Origin: Candidatus Gastranaerophilales bacterium
GTDB taxonomy: Bacteria > Cyanobacteriota > Vampirovibrionia > Gastranaerophilales > Gastranaerophilaceae
Assembly (NCBI GenBank): GCA_944323735.1
Contig: CALUTO010000003.1
Location: forward strand, 1 to 64,000
DNA: 64,000 bases
Direction of reading: 5' to 3'
The notes beneath the pieces were generated by a model. It had not been told where the DNA came from, did no database searches, and saw only the letters and a program-made list of their open reading frames with translations. A program made the position numbers and the translations under genes. This document shows, one piece after another, positions 7,064 to 15,621 of the stretch (position 1 is the stretch's first letter; each line of letters opens with the position of its first letter).

Positions 7064-9817
7064 GTGATGATAAATAAAATTACCGGCAGTGTGCATATAA
7101 GCAACAGTTATGAAAAGAATGTACAACAGGCGGCAATGCCGGAAAAAATAAACGAGAACACCGCAGCGGACGTTGTAAAAGTTCCTGCTGAGGCCTATAG
7201 AGCATACAGCTGTGTGAATTTTAAAGGAAGAGAAACGGGTTTTGTTGAAAGAAATGTTTATAATGATGCAAAATCCGCTCTGTCAACAACTGCTCCCGAT
7301 GAAACAGTCACGCTAAAACAAGCTGTAGAAATATTGAAACCGCTGGAGTTAAACGAAAAAAAGCTGCTTGAATATCTTCTCGCCTGTTCATATGACTCTC
7401 ATGATGAGACTGTCACGGTAAACAAGCAGGCTTTGTATTATTCAATACTTCTAAACGGCGGTTTTCTTGATGTGCCTTCTACGAAGATTCCTAATGTTAT
7501 AGCCAGCAGCCTTGATAATGAAAACAGATGCTTTTCTAAAAACAAGTTCGATAGTTTGTTCAATGCTGCAGGACAGATTCGAATGACAAAAAGAAAATCC
7601 CTGAAACGTCCGAGAGAAGACAACTATACTGATGCAAGAAAACTTGCGCTGCTGCATAAAACCATTATTACAAAAGAAATTTCAAAAATTTTAAAATCCG
7701 AACCTCCGAAAAGTGCTGAGATAATTGATGCTGAAGATATTTTTTCCATAGATTTAGAGCGGGAAAAACTGGAAATGCAGACTGAACTCGGGAATTTAAA
7801 AAATGATGGGAAAATTTCTGACGGGTTGTATAAAGAGCTTTGCGCAGGTTTGAAAAACAATGATTTTGATTTGAAAAATCAGGTAACGGATTATTATTCA
7901 CTCCTTGCAGACTGTAAAACTCTTGAGGAGGCAAAAGAAATCTATCCGGAAATAAAAATTCCCGAACTGCCTTTAGATAATAACGGATATAAAAGACTGT
8001 TAAGATGCCGGCTTGCAAAAGAGGATATAGACAAAATAGGTCTTTATATTCTCAAAAAACTTTATATTGAACAGAAAAAACCAGATATGATTTTTGTTGA
8101 GCTGGATAACAGCTATCCGACAACGTATCAGTCAATGATAAAAGCCGGCTTTGATTTTGGCAGACTGCCGGCAGAACTTTCTTCCATGATGGACAAAACA
8201 TCAAAAATGCTTGAAAATTTTAGAGCCATTGACTCGCTGGATAGCAGAACGCTTGAGTTCTTAATCAGGCGTAATGCCTCAAAAGAAAGCCGTATCTGGG
8301 CAGAATACACCGGTATTACTAACAAATACTGGCACCCTGTGAGAGCTATTGCACACAAACAGAAACATCCTGTCACATCTTACTATCAGACAGACAAACT
8401 CGTAAACGGATACCTTTTCTATCTTTACAGGTTCCAAAACGGTGCAATTCCGTCAAAAAATCCTATCGAGCAGTATGCAGACGGAAAACCTTTTAACAAA
8501 GAAAAGAAAGCATTTCTTGAAAATATCTACTATATGTACAAAAACAACTATAATCCGCTTACAAAAGGGGAAAAATTCCTTGATTTCAAGAAAAATTTTG
8601 ACACGGAGGAAATGGAAAAATCGCTGACAAAACTTGAACGTCATTATAAAAACACGTTCGCTAACTGGTTTATGACTCCTGAACGCCGCAGCAGATACGA
8701 ACAGGCACTGGACAATTCATACAGACTGCTCTTTGAAAAAATGGATGCCTGCAAAACTTCAAACAAAACAAAAACTGTTAATGTTGCAGAAATTCCGGCG
8801 GATAAACTTTCAAATGAAGAACTTGTTGATTATATTGCAGAAACAGAGAACGATGAAACACAGAATATTGAAACTGATTTCAAAAAGCTCAAGAATATAG
8901 TCTTTGCAACGAACAATAGTGAGCTGATGACTCTGTTTATGCAGTATATAGGCGTAAGTGCAGATAATGTTGATTATGAAAACTTTACACAGTATAAACA
9001 ACTTCTGGATAGATGTATTGAGAACAATGAAATTACAAACCCCGACCATGCCGTTGTTATGTTTAAGCTTTATAACTCCTATCTGACTTATTTATTCAAT
9101 GAAAATGCACAGCAGGTAAGTTTTGAAGATTATGAAAAATTGGCGGCAGAAAAATATATACAGCCTGACGGCAGTATTAATTACAAAAAAATGAGTTCTG
9201 ACTTGTCTGCAGAAAACGAGTTTTTAGAAATTTATGCACAGTCGGATGATGATGAAAAAACAGCATTTTTGAATTTGTTGGGCAAAAAATTTGTGTCAGA
9301 TGGCAAAGAGGATTACAAAACAGCTATTGATGTGATAAAAATGTATGAAAATCTTCCGCAGATTTTTAAAACAAAATTTTATTCTCTTGCTGTTTCAACC
9401 GATAAAGTAAATGATAGAATATTTGCACGGCAGTTGACAGATATGTATGAAAAAATTTCATCATGGAATCTTGACTCTGATGAAATTATAGCCTTGGACT
9501 CAGGAAAAATTCCGCAGAAAGTTGTTATTACCTCAAAAGCCAAGTATGCGATTTTGGAGGATTGCAATGAAAATATTGACCGTTTTGATGTTATATTAAA
9601 CAAATTCTTTTCGGCAGCAACAAAACGTGTGGGAGAACATCAGGGGCAGGGTATAAAAGTCCTGTCTGCAAATACAGGCTATGCAGCAGAACTTAAAATA
9701 CAGGGTTCACAGGCTATAGGCAGCAAGCGGCTCTATGCCAGAGAAGCTCAAAATGATGATATTGAAAAATACGGCAATGTTAAATATGTATTTGATACAT
9801 TTGACAAACATTTGTAA
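7064..9817 (+). CDS. 917-aa orphan protein with N-terminal FKG tag
   Basis: A large, mainly helical, soluble-looking protein that I do not recognise; no signal peptide, membrane helix or nucleotide-binding motif is visible. The N-terminus (MMINKITGSVHIS) is followed by a low-complexity stretch and the motif VNFKG at residues 51-55, which recurs in five other proteins of the window. The region around 180-240 is strongly basic, then acidic/helical. The C-terminal ~60 residues (GQGIKVLSANTGYAAELKIQ) look like a small separate domain. The stop is 12 bases before the CheR-like gene, so the two are probably one operon. Preceded by GGTGAAGGTGAAGTG, a purine-rich ribosome site. Confidence 0.8.
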   Translation: MMINKITGSVHISNSYEKNVQQAAMPEKINENTAADVVKVPAEAYRAYSCVNFKGRETGFVERNVYNDAKSALSTTAPDETVTLKQAVEILKPLELNEKKLLEYLLACSYDSHDETVTVNKQALYYSILLNGGFLDVPSTKIPNVIASSLDNENRCFSKNKFDSLFNAAGQIRMTKRKSLKRPREDNYTDARKLALLHKTIITKEISKILKSEPPKSAEIIDAEDIFSIDLEREKLEMQTELGNLKNDGKISDGLYKELCAGLKNNDFDLKNQVTDYYSLLADCKTLEEAKEIYPEIKIPELPLDNNGYKRLLRCRLAKEDIDKIGLYILKKLYIEQKKPDMIFVELDNSYPTTYQSMIKAGFDFGRLPAELSSMMDKTSKMLENFRAIDSLDSRTLEFLIRRNASKESRIWAEYTGITNKYWHPVRAIAHKQKHPVTSYYQTDKLVNGYLFYLYRFQNGAIPSKNPIEQYADGKPFNKEKKAFLENIYYMYKNNYNPLTKGEKFLDFKKNFDTEEMEKSLTKLERHYKNTFANWFMTPERRSRYEQALDNSYRLLFEKMDACKTSNKTKTVNVAEIPADKLSNEELVDYIAETENDETQNIETDFKKLKNIVFATNNSELMTLFMQYIGVSADNVDYENFTQYKQLLDRCIENNEITNPDHAVVMFKLYNSYLTYLFNENAQQVSFEDYEKLAAEKYIQPDGSINYKKMSSDLSAENEFLEIYAQSDDDEKTAFLNLLGKKFVSDGKEDYKTAIDVIKMYENLPQIFKTKFYSLAVSTDKVNDRIFARQLTDMYEKISSWNLDSDEIIALDSGKIPQKVVITSKAKYAILEDCNENIDRFDVILNKFFSAATKRVGEHQGQGIKVLSANTGYAAELKIQGSQAIGSKRLYAREAQNDDIEKYGNVKYVFDTFDKHL

Positions 9818-9829
9818 CAGGTGTCATTT

Positions 9830-10624
9830 ATGAACAGAATTACATATATAGATACAAATTACGGACAAATCAACAGAAACAATGTTTCATTTAAAGCAAA
9901 CAGAAGAACCTATGAACAGGACGTGAATGATGTTAGTATGGGCTGTTATACGGGTTTGTTCAGAGGCGATATAAACTGGCGGAGGTTAGGAGCGTATATA
10001 CTTTCGCATTTTAATAATAAAGATAATGTTAATCTGGTGATGTTTGCTTCATCAGACGGTTCAGAGGCTTATTCTACGATAATATCACTTCTTGAAGCAG
10101 CCGGAGACAGGAAAAATCAGATAGTAAAAAAATTCTTTCCGGTAAAAGCATATGATTATGACAGGGAGATTTTATGTGCAGCAAAAAGCGGTTTGATAAA
10201 TCTTGAGCCTGATGACAGAATGGCAATGCAGATGTACTGTGAGGATTATCAGGATTATTTTACGGAAACAGACAAATCACTTTTTATAAAAAATGAAGAA
10301 AAATCTCCTTCCGCACGTAATGTTAAAACAATGAAGGCAAAAAAAGTTTTGACGGACAATGTGAGATTTGTCCGTGCCGATATGTTTTTAAAAGTCAGAG
10401 AGCTTGATGATGAAGACGGAAATACAATTCTGATGTGCAGAAATGCGCTGGGATATTTTGAAAATGACAAAATAGAAAAATTTATAAAAGATGTTTCAAA
10501 CAGATTAAAAACAGGCAGTCTTTTTATTGTGGGTGTTCATGACAGTGTTTTGTTTGATGTGGATTCTTGTTTAAAAGAAAACGGTTTTGAAAAAGTTATG
10601 GATAAAGTTTATAAAAAAACTTGA
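9830..10624 (+). CDS. CheR-like SAM-dependent methyltransferase with FKA tag
   Basis: A 264-aa protein whose core matches CheR-type methyltransferases: SAM loop NLVMFASSDGSEAYS (68-82, compare the CheR AGCSTGEEPYS pattern), the acidic ribose contact KAYDYDREILCAAKSG (106-121), RADMF (182-186) and the MCRNALGYF strand (202-210). The CheR N-terminal helical domain is replaced by a short tail carrying VSFKA at 19-23. A GTG start nine bases earlier is possible, but CAGGTG then serves as the ribosome site for the ATG at 9830. No chemoreceptor or CheB is in the window, so the substrate is probably not a chemotaxis receptor. Confidence 0.75.
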   Translation: MNRITYIDTNYGQINRNNVSFKANRRTYEQDVNDVSMGCYTGLFRGDINWRRLGAYILSHFNNKDNVNLVMFASSDGSEAYSTIISLLEAAGDRKNQIVKKFFPVKAYDYDREILCAAKSGLINLEPDDRMAMQMYCEDYQDYFTETDKSLFIKNEEKSPSARNVKTMKAKKVLTDNVRFVRADMFLKVRELDDEDGNTILMCRNALGYFENDKIEKFIKDVSNRLKTGSLFIVGVHDSVLFDVDSCLKENGFEKVMDKVYKKT

Positions 10625-10801
10625 AAAGGATTTTAATGTGACTGCAGAAAATTTTTAATAATATCTTGTGAAGGTTTCTTATGCATGATGTATATATATA
10701 AGTGTTACGATTTTAATGGTTCTTCAAAAATAGGTTGTATTTCATTGAAAAATTTCTGATTATGATATATCCTTATATAAAAATTTAAAGGAAATGTCGC
10801 T

Positions 10802-12055
10802 ATGCGTCTTAAACCTGCAGCAATAACTCCGGATAAATTATACAACAATATAAAAAACAATCAAAATAAATGCATTTCTTTCGGGGTATCGGAAAATATA
10901 AAACAAAATAAAGACGTTTTCGAAAAAAGTGATAAAATTGAAAAACCGTCCGTAAAAAATACAAATACAATAAAAGAAGAAATAAAAGACGGCGTAAAAC
11001 AGAGTTCACAGGCAGGTAAAGATGATGCACCGGTCTTCTTTGATTATGACCAGCAAAATCCGAAAGTAAGAAAAAAAATACATATAAATTTCAGCAAATA
11101 TAAAAATTTGGCTGAATTAACTCAAGATTATTTTTATAAATATATAAATGAAAGTGTAAATTCACTTGGTGAATTTGCTTACACGCTTGAATGGGAAAAA
11201 GAAGGACACGGGGTAGAAATACCGAACTGCATATTAATAGAAGATCCGGCAGATAAAATAGCAGACGATTTAATAAAAATGACAAAAGACATGTCGGATG
11301 TAGAATATGCGGCAGTTGAGGGCAAAGAAGGACTGGCAATGTTGAAAGAAGTGGATGCGCAGATGGAAACGGCAAAAGCAAAATTCAAAAAAACAGGCCG
11401 TCGTACGTTATTAAAAGTAGATAATTTTGACAAAATCTGTATGCAGGGGCTTCCTTTTGAAATAGGCGAATATATGAAGTCAGTAACAACATCTTGTGCA
11501 GATGATTATGGAACTACAATAATTTTTAAGACAAAAAGCAGCCACAAAATACTTTCAGAAATACTTGAACCCCATCGTTGCGGAATAATATGTAAAGCTC
11601 ATAATTATAGCAATGCGCAGCTTTGTAAAATTGCAGAAGAACAAATAGCAAAAGAAGCACCGGCTTTGACAAAACTGATAGAAAAAGAGCAGGAAGAAAT
11701 AAACAGACCTAAAAATGCACAGAAAACCACACCGGAAGTGGAGACAGCCGTACCGGAAAAACCGTCCGTAAAAAATACAAATACAATAAAAGAAGAAATA
11801 AAAGACGGAATAAAACAGAGTGCACAAAAATTGGAAGACGCTGCCAAAAAAGAATTACAGGAAATAAAAAGCGAAATAACAGCCAATCTGCCAGGGAAAA
11901 GAATCGGTAATAAATTTAAAAAAATATTTTTTCTGATAATTGCCCCGCTGGGTGCAATTACTGGTGCTGCAGTAAAATTTAAAGATAAAATACTCATATT
12001 TCTGAAAGGTTTAAAAAATGAGAATAACAGCAATAGCGGGACAGAACAGAAATAA
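10802..12055 (+). CDS. pseudo-AAA+ protein with C-terminal membrane helix
   Basis: This 417-aa protein shares a ~125-residue module (139-263) with the AAA+ ATPase downstream, but the P-loop position reads IEDPADKIADD (146-156) and Walker B reads LLKVDNF (203-209), so the Lys and the catalytic Glu are gone. The sensor-1 strand is TTIIFKTKSSH (238-248). ISFGV (25-29) is a diverged tag. A 24-residue segment occurs twice (47-70 and 319-342). A hydrophobic helix (374-392) near the C-terminus suggests membrane anchoring. The last 38 bp overlap the AAA+ gene in another frame, indicating tight co-expression. Confidence 0.75.
   Translation: MRLKPAAITPDKLYNNIKNNQNKCISFGVSENIKQNKDVFEKSDKIEKPSVKNTNTIKEEIKDGVKQSSQAGKDDAPVFFDYDQQNPKVRKKIHINFSKYKNLAELTQDYFYKYINESVNSLGEFAYTLEWEKEGHGVEIPNCILIEDPADKIADDLIKMTKDMSDVEYAAVEGKEGLAMLKEVDAQMETAKAKFKKTGRRTLLKVDNFDKICMQGLPFEIGEYMKSVTTSCADDYGTTIIFKTKSSHKILSEILEPHRCGIICKAHNYSNAQLCKIAEEQIAKEAPALTKLIEKEQEEINRPKNAQKTTPEVETAVPEKPSVKNTNTIKEEIKDGIKQSAQKLEDAAKKELQEIKSEITANLPGKRIGNKFKKIFFLIIAPLGAITGAAVKFKDKILIFLKGLKNENNSNSGTEQK
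10940..11004 (+). repeat. 65-bp direct repeat, copy 1
   Basis: This segment, starting GAAAAACCGTCCG, recurs at 11756-11820 with 63 of 65 bases identical. It encodes the lysine-rich segment around NTNTIKEEIKDG. Both copies are in frame within the same gene, so it is an intragenic duplication. Confidence 0.9.
11756..11820 (+). repeat. 65-bp direct repeat, copy 2
   Basis: Second copy of the repeat at 10940-11004, with two adjacent base differences (GACGGCG versus GACGGAA). It lies just before the C-terminal membrane helix of the same protein. Confidence 0.9.
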
Positions 12056-13199
12056 CACAGCTAACAAACAAATAAAACTAAACAGGCAAAATACAAATCT
12101 TTCTAACAGTCCTTCTTTTAAGGCAGTCAAGGGGCTTGGAGACAACGGGGAAAATCTTCTAAAGCTGATAAGAGATTTTATAGCAAAAACAGGCACTGAA
12201 AAGAACTATTTGAATGCAAGATATGCGGAACTGGAAGCTGCATATTCCGAAGCAATAAAATCAGGACTCGAACAAAACAAACTGGCAGTAATTGAAAAAT
12301 TAAAAGAATTGAAAATGCAGGTTCTGGATTTATACTGTAATGTAAGAACAGAAGGCAGTACATTATTAAATCAACTTTTAGACATTGAATTAAAGGTACC
12401 TATAAAAGTAGAACCGGTAAAAGGTTTCGGATTTGGAAAAATAGCCGGATATGACGATATAAAGAACATACTGAACAGAGAATTTATCAGCAGAATAAAA
12501 CAGGAAAAAGAAGGCAAGAACGTAACTATTCCCGGTGTGTTTGCCTTTTTTGGCCCCAGAGGCAGCGGCAAAACGACATCTACACTGGCTATAGCAGAAG
12601 AGACAGGATGTATTGTAGAAAAAATTGATGCGAAACCTTTTGATTTGCCTGAAACTGTTTTTGCAAAATTCAAAAGACTTTTTGAAAAAAGCCGGGATAA
12701 TTTTGCAAAAGACGGGCGCAGGATTATTTTCATGGATGAATTTACAAAATTCAATAAAGGTGAGGACAGTAAAAAACAATTTGCAGAGCTTTTAAAGGAC
12801 TGCAGTGACAGGTACAAATGTACATTTTTTGGCGCAACAAACCATATATCGCAGGCGGGTGAGGATTTTATGAACCTTAAGCCCGTTCTTGTTGCGTTTG
12901 AGCCGGCTTCAAAATATAATGCAATACAAATATTAAAACATTATCTGCAAGACAGTGCTAATAATAATATAAATTATAGTGAAATTGTTGATAAAATATT
13001 AGAGCTTTGTAAACTTAACAAAGGAGGGATAAGTAATTCCCGTTTAATTGAAATTGCTAAACAGGCAAAAAAAACTACACTTAATGTAGACACAGGTGAC
13101 GTTATCAAAGTTGCAAGTCAATATATTGGCGAAAAAACAATTATTCCGCCTCAAGAGATGAAAAGATTTGCGGATGATTATGAAAAATTTATGAAATAG
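12018..13199 (+). CDS. AAA+ ATPase with N-terminal FKA tag
   Basis: A 393-aa ATPase with a complete AAA+ core: GYDDIKN (144-150), Walker A GPRGSGKT (179-186), Walker B IIFMDE (236-241), sensor 1 FFGATN (270-275), and a sensor-2-like GGISNSRL with Arg342. Residues 1-31 are low-complexity, followed by the tag PSFKA (32-36); 45-125 is a helical, coiled-coil-like segment. It is the only member of the local trio with all ATPase residues and presumably drives a complex with its two degenerate neighbours (inference). Start MRITAI matches MRISAI of the next gene. Target unknown. Confidence 0.85.
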   Translation: MRITAIAGQNRNNTANKQIKLNRQNTNLSNSPSFKAVKGLGDNGENLLKLIRDFIAKTGTEKNYLNARYAELEAAYSEAIKSGLEQNKLAVIEKLKELKMQVLDLYCNVRTEGSTLLNQLLDIELKVPIKVEPVKGFGFGKIAGYDDIKNILNREFISRIKQEKEGKNVTIPGVFAFFGPRGSGKTTSTLAIAEETGCIVEKIDAKPFDLPETVFAKFKRLFEKSRDNFAKDGRRIIFMDEFTKFNKGEDSKKQFAELLKDCSDRYKCTFFGATNHISQAGEDFMNLKPVLVAFEPASKYNAIQILKHYLQDSANNNINYSEIVDKILELCKLNKGGISNSRLIEIAKQAKKTTLNVDTGDVIKVASQYIGEKTIIPPQEMKRFADDYEKFMK

Positions 13200-13215
13200 A
13201 AAGGAATGAAAGAAG

Positions 13216-14205
13216 ATGAGAATTTCTGCAATTACAAACACAGCACTTTTAAACAACAGAAAAAATACAGCACAGACTAAACACTCCTTCAAAGGAGAAT
13301 ATTATCCGTCCGGCTACTATGAAGATTATGAAATAAATATAGCAAAACAATTTATAAATCAGACAGGTGATGAATGGAAAACACAGCATAAAAAAAATAA
13401 ACAAACTTCGTTTTCTGATATGTACTGGGAATCGGGCGGATTGAATCATATAACATCAGTTTTGACACGTCCGTTTTGTTATGACTGGGATGAGGCGAAA
13501 ACTATGTCCAGAATATTGCTCGACAGTGCCACATGCTTATTGTGGGAAATAGCAAATGCTCCCTTTGCCGCAGCGGAGGCCGGTCTTAAAAAAGCAAAAG
13601 AAAATAAAATCCTGAACAAAGAAGTAGAAAGAATAGGAATGCTCATCTGTGATATGAAAGCAGAAAAGGAGCAGCAGCAGATTGCAGGACATATAAAGAA
13701 GATAGATGAAATACTTGACAAAACAGAAAAATCAAACAGAGTAATGTCCTATCAAAAATCTCTCAAAGATGGATTTTCTACACCCGTAGAGGATGAAAAA
13801 CTCGGGAAAAATGCAGAAATTCCTAATGTGATTATGATTGAAGAAAAAAATGAAAAACTGGGTAAAGAGCTCATAGCTTACACAAGAAAAAATTCACAGG
13901 TCTATTTTGACTTTGTACAGGAGAATGAAGATAATATAGAGATGATGAAGGACCTCGACAGCAAACTGGAAAAAGCAAAAGAAGCTTATGACAAAAACGG
14001 AACAAGAACTCTTATAGAAGTAGAAAATTTTGGAAAATTGATAGATAATAACAATCCTTTTGAACATCTGGAATGGATGAAAGGTCTGATGACTGCCTGT
14101 GCCGAGGATAATAAAGCTACGATTATTTTCAGGACAGATGATTCTTCGAACTATTTATCTGAAGCACTTGAGCCACACAGAATCGGATTAAAAGTGAACT
14201 GTTAA
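13216..14205 (+). CDS. pseudo-AAA+ protein with N-terminal FKG tag
   Basis: A 329-aa protein whose C-terminal ~130 residues (200-329) align by eye with the neighbouring AAA+ ATPase and with the 417-aa protein: P-loop position IEEKNEKLGKE (208-218), Walker B position LIEVENF (266-272), sensor-1 position IIFRTDD (303-309). The nucleotide-binding Lys/Thr and the catalytic Glu are lost. The tag HSFKG is at 23-27. It ends right after the sensor-1 region (LEPHRIGLKV), so it has no lid domain. AAAGGA precedes the start, 16 bp after the AAA+ stop; same operon. Confidence 0.75.
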   Translation: MRISAITNTALLNNRKNTAQTKHSFKGEYYPSGYYEDYEINIAKQFINQTGDEWKTQHKKNKQTSFSDMYWESGGLNHITSVLTRPFCYDWDEAKTMSRILLDSATCLLWEIANAPFAAAEAGLKKAKENKILNKEVERIGMLICDMKAEKEQQQIAGHIKKIDEILDKTEKSNRVMSYQKSLKDGFSTPVEDEKLGKNAEIPNVIMIEEKNEKLGKELIAYTRKNSQVYFDFVQENEDNIEMMKDLDSKLEKAKEAYDKNGTRTLIEVENFGKLIDNNNPFEHLEWMKGLMTACAEDNKATIIFRTDDSSNYLSEALEPHRIGLKVNC

Positions 14206-14545
14206 AATATAGATTTTTAAATTATGTATACAGGCGGCTGGAATATAACCTGCCGCCTGTGCTATGTGAAAAGTTTTTATATAGACGTTTGTATCCGAAA
14301 TATCTAAAATCGTCACCGTGAACTTACAGCAGTGCTTGTTGTTTAGCATAAGAAGTTTTACAAAGACAGATATTATTTCAGAGTCAAGCAGCGGTAAAGT
14401 TACACAGTTTAGTGCATTTGTTTGGATTTCTCGTCACCTTGAAAAAGCATTCAACAGAATATCCGGTAAAGAATTCTATATAAGTCCCGGTAAAAAAAAT
14501 GTTGAAAAACTTTTTTTTTATTGATATAGTATCAATACACAATAT
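14206..14545. other. intergenic stretch before tRNA-His
   Basis: About 340 bases with no gene I can support. It holds a GC-rich hairpin ACAGGCGGC/GCCGCCTGT (14230-14260) shortly after the last gene of the tagged operon, without an adjacent T-run, so it may be an mRNA 3' end structure rather than an efficient terminator. A 68-codon open frame at 14318 lacks a ribosome site and looks accidental. Confidence 0.5.
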
Positions 14546-14622
14546 GGCGGGCATCGTCAAGCGGTTAAGACCATGGATTGTGGTTCCATTATGCGTGGGT
14601 TCGAATCCCACTGTCCGCCCCA
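14546..14622 (+). tRNA. tRNA-His (anticodon GUG)
   Basis: G-1 at 14546 is encoded, as expected for tRNA-His. Acceptor GCGGGCA pairs with TGTCCGC (14612-14618), with C73 and an encoded CCA (14620-14622). The anticodon stem ATGGA/TCCAT closes the loop TTGTGGT, giving GTG. The T-arm is GTGGG-TTCGAAT-CCCAC. Confidence 0.96.
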
Positions 14623-14633
14623 TTTTTAACATT

Positions 14634-14666
14634 TTTCCAGTATTTCATCTTATAGAATACTGGAAA
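14634..14666 (+). terminator. stem-loop after tRNA-His
   Basis: TTTCCAGTATT pairs perfectly with AATACTGGAAA (11 bp) 12 bases after the tRNA. The T-run after it is poor, so it may be a processing or weak termination structure. Confidence 0.45.
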
Positions 14667-14779
14667 TAATTCTATTTTAAGGGTTTTTGCATCGTGGGTC
14701 AGGGTTAGGATGCATGTTTGGATAATTTCTCTTTTTTGTTGCGGGGTCGCTAATCTGAATAGCTCCGGAAAACAAAAAA

Positions 14780-14852
14780 TGCGTCACCCGCGATTCGAAC
14801 GCGGGACCTATCCCTTAAAAGGGGAGTGCTCTACCTACTGAGCTAGTGACGC
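14780..14852 (-). tRNA. tRNA-Lys (anticodon UUU)
   Basis: On the minus strand the acceptor GCGTCAC pairs with GTGACGC, discriminator A. The anticodon loop CTTTTAA gives TTT. The T-arm is CCGCG-TTCGAAT-CGCGG. One C-T mismatch tops the anticodon stem. No CCA is encoded. Confidence 0.95.
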
Positions 14853-14973
14853 ATTTTAAAATTTATTCAATTTTCAGAATTAAAAACCATTCCGACAGCA
14901 TTCTTCGTTTCGGCTTTATGTATTAAAGATATCAGGAACAAAATCGTACGTCAAATACTTTTTTAAGAAATAT

Positions 14974-15621
14974 TTAAATTAATTTATCTTTTATGGCTTT
15001 AATCGCTGCCTGCGTCCTATCCTGGACTGATAATTTTTGTAAAATATTGCAGACATGAGCTTTTGTTGTGTTTATGCTCACATCCAGTTTTTTTGCTATT
15101 TCTGTATTATTCAGACCCTGTGCAATTAGACTGAGAACCTGTTTTTCTCTTTCTGTAAGGTTTAGCTCTTCATTTTGTGCCGGCGTATTTTCTTCTGTTT
15201 TTGCGATTGCTTTGAGAACTATATCTGCGACCCTGGGGTCAAACCATGCTGCGCCGTTTAAAACCGTACGCACAATCTCCTTGAGCTTTTCGGGTTCAAT
15301 ATCTTTCGAACAGTATGCGCTTGCCCCTGCTTTTATTGAATCAATAACTTCTTCTTCCTGCTCATGTGACGTCAGAATTATTATTTTCAGTGAACTGTTT
15401 TTTGTTTTTAATGTTTTACAGGCTTCTATGCCGTTTATATTTGGAAGTCCGAGGTCAAGAAGTACTACATCAATTTTATTGCATTGCTCTGTTTTGTATG
15501 CTGTTGAAGCACATTCCGCCTCGTAAACATTTTCAATAAAGTCTGCGCTCTCAAAAGCTGTTTTAAGCGCAAATCTTGTCAGGGCGTGGTCTTCGACAAT
15601 CAAAAGATTATATTTTTTCAT
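14974..15621 (-). CDS. NarL/FixJ-type response regulator
   Basis: A 215-aa regulator. The receiver domain has the acidic pair VEDH (9-12), the phosphoacceptor Asp56 in LLDLGLP, the LTS switch residue and the conserved Lys in YCSKD. The output domain is a LuxR-type helix-turn-helix (LTEREKQVLSLIAQG, NNTEIAKKL, then TTKAHVCNIL). No histidine kinase is adjacent; it is the last gene of an operon with an exported TPR protein, whose stop it overlaps by 14 bp, and an HD-GYP protein. It probably responds to an unlinked kinase. Confidence 0.92.
   Translation of the reverse strand: MKKYNLLIVEDHALTRFALKTAFESADFIENVYEAECASTAYKTEQCNKIDVVLLDLGLPNINGIEACKTLKTKNSSLKIIILTSHEQEEEVIDSIKAGASAYCSKDIEPEKLKEIVRTVLNGAAWFDPRVADIVLKAIAKTEENTPAQNEELNLTEREKQVLSLIAQGLNNTEIAKKLDVSINTTKAHVCNILQKLSVQDRTQAAIKAIKDKLI

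Noticed and set aside
14318-14524. 68-codon plus-strand ORF in the gap before tRNA-His
   Set aside because: No ribosome site, no recognisable domain and unusual composition; most likely chance.
14384-14632. 82-codon minus-strand ORF over tRNA-His
   Set aside because: Its first third (GRTVGFEPTHNG) is the antisense translation of tRNA-His, a well-known artefact; no ribosome site.
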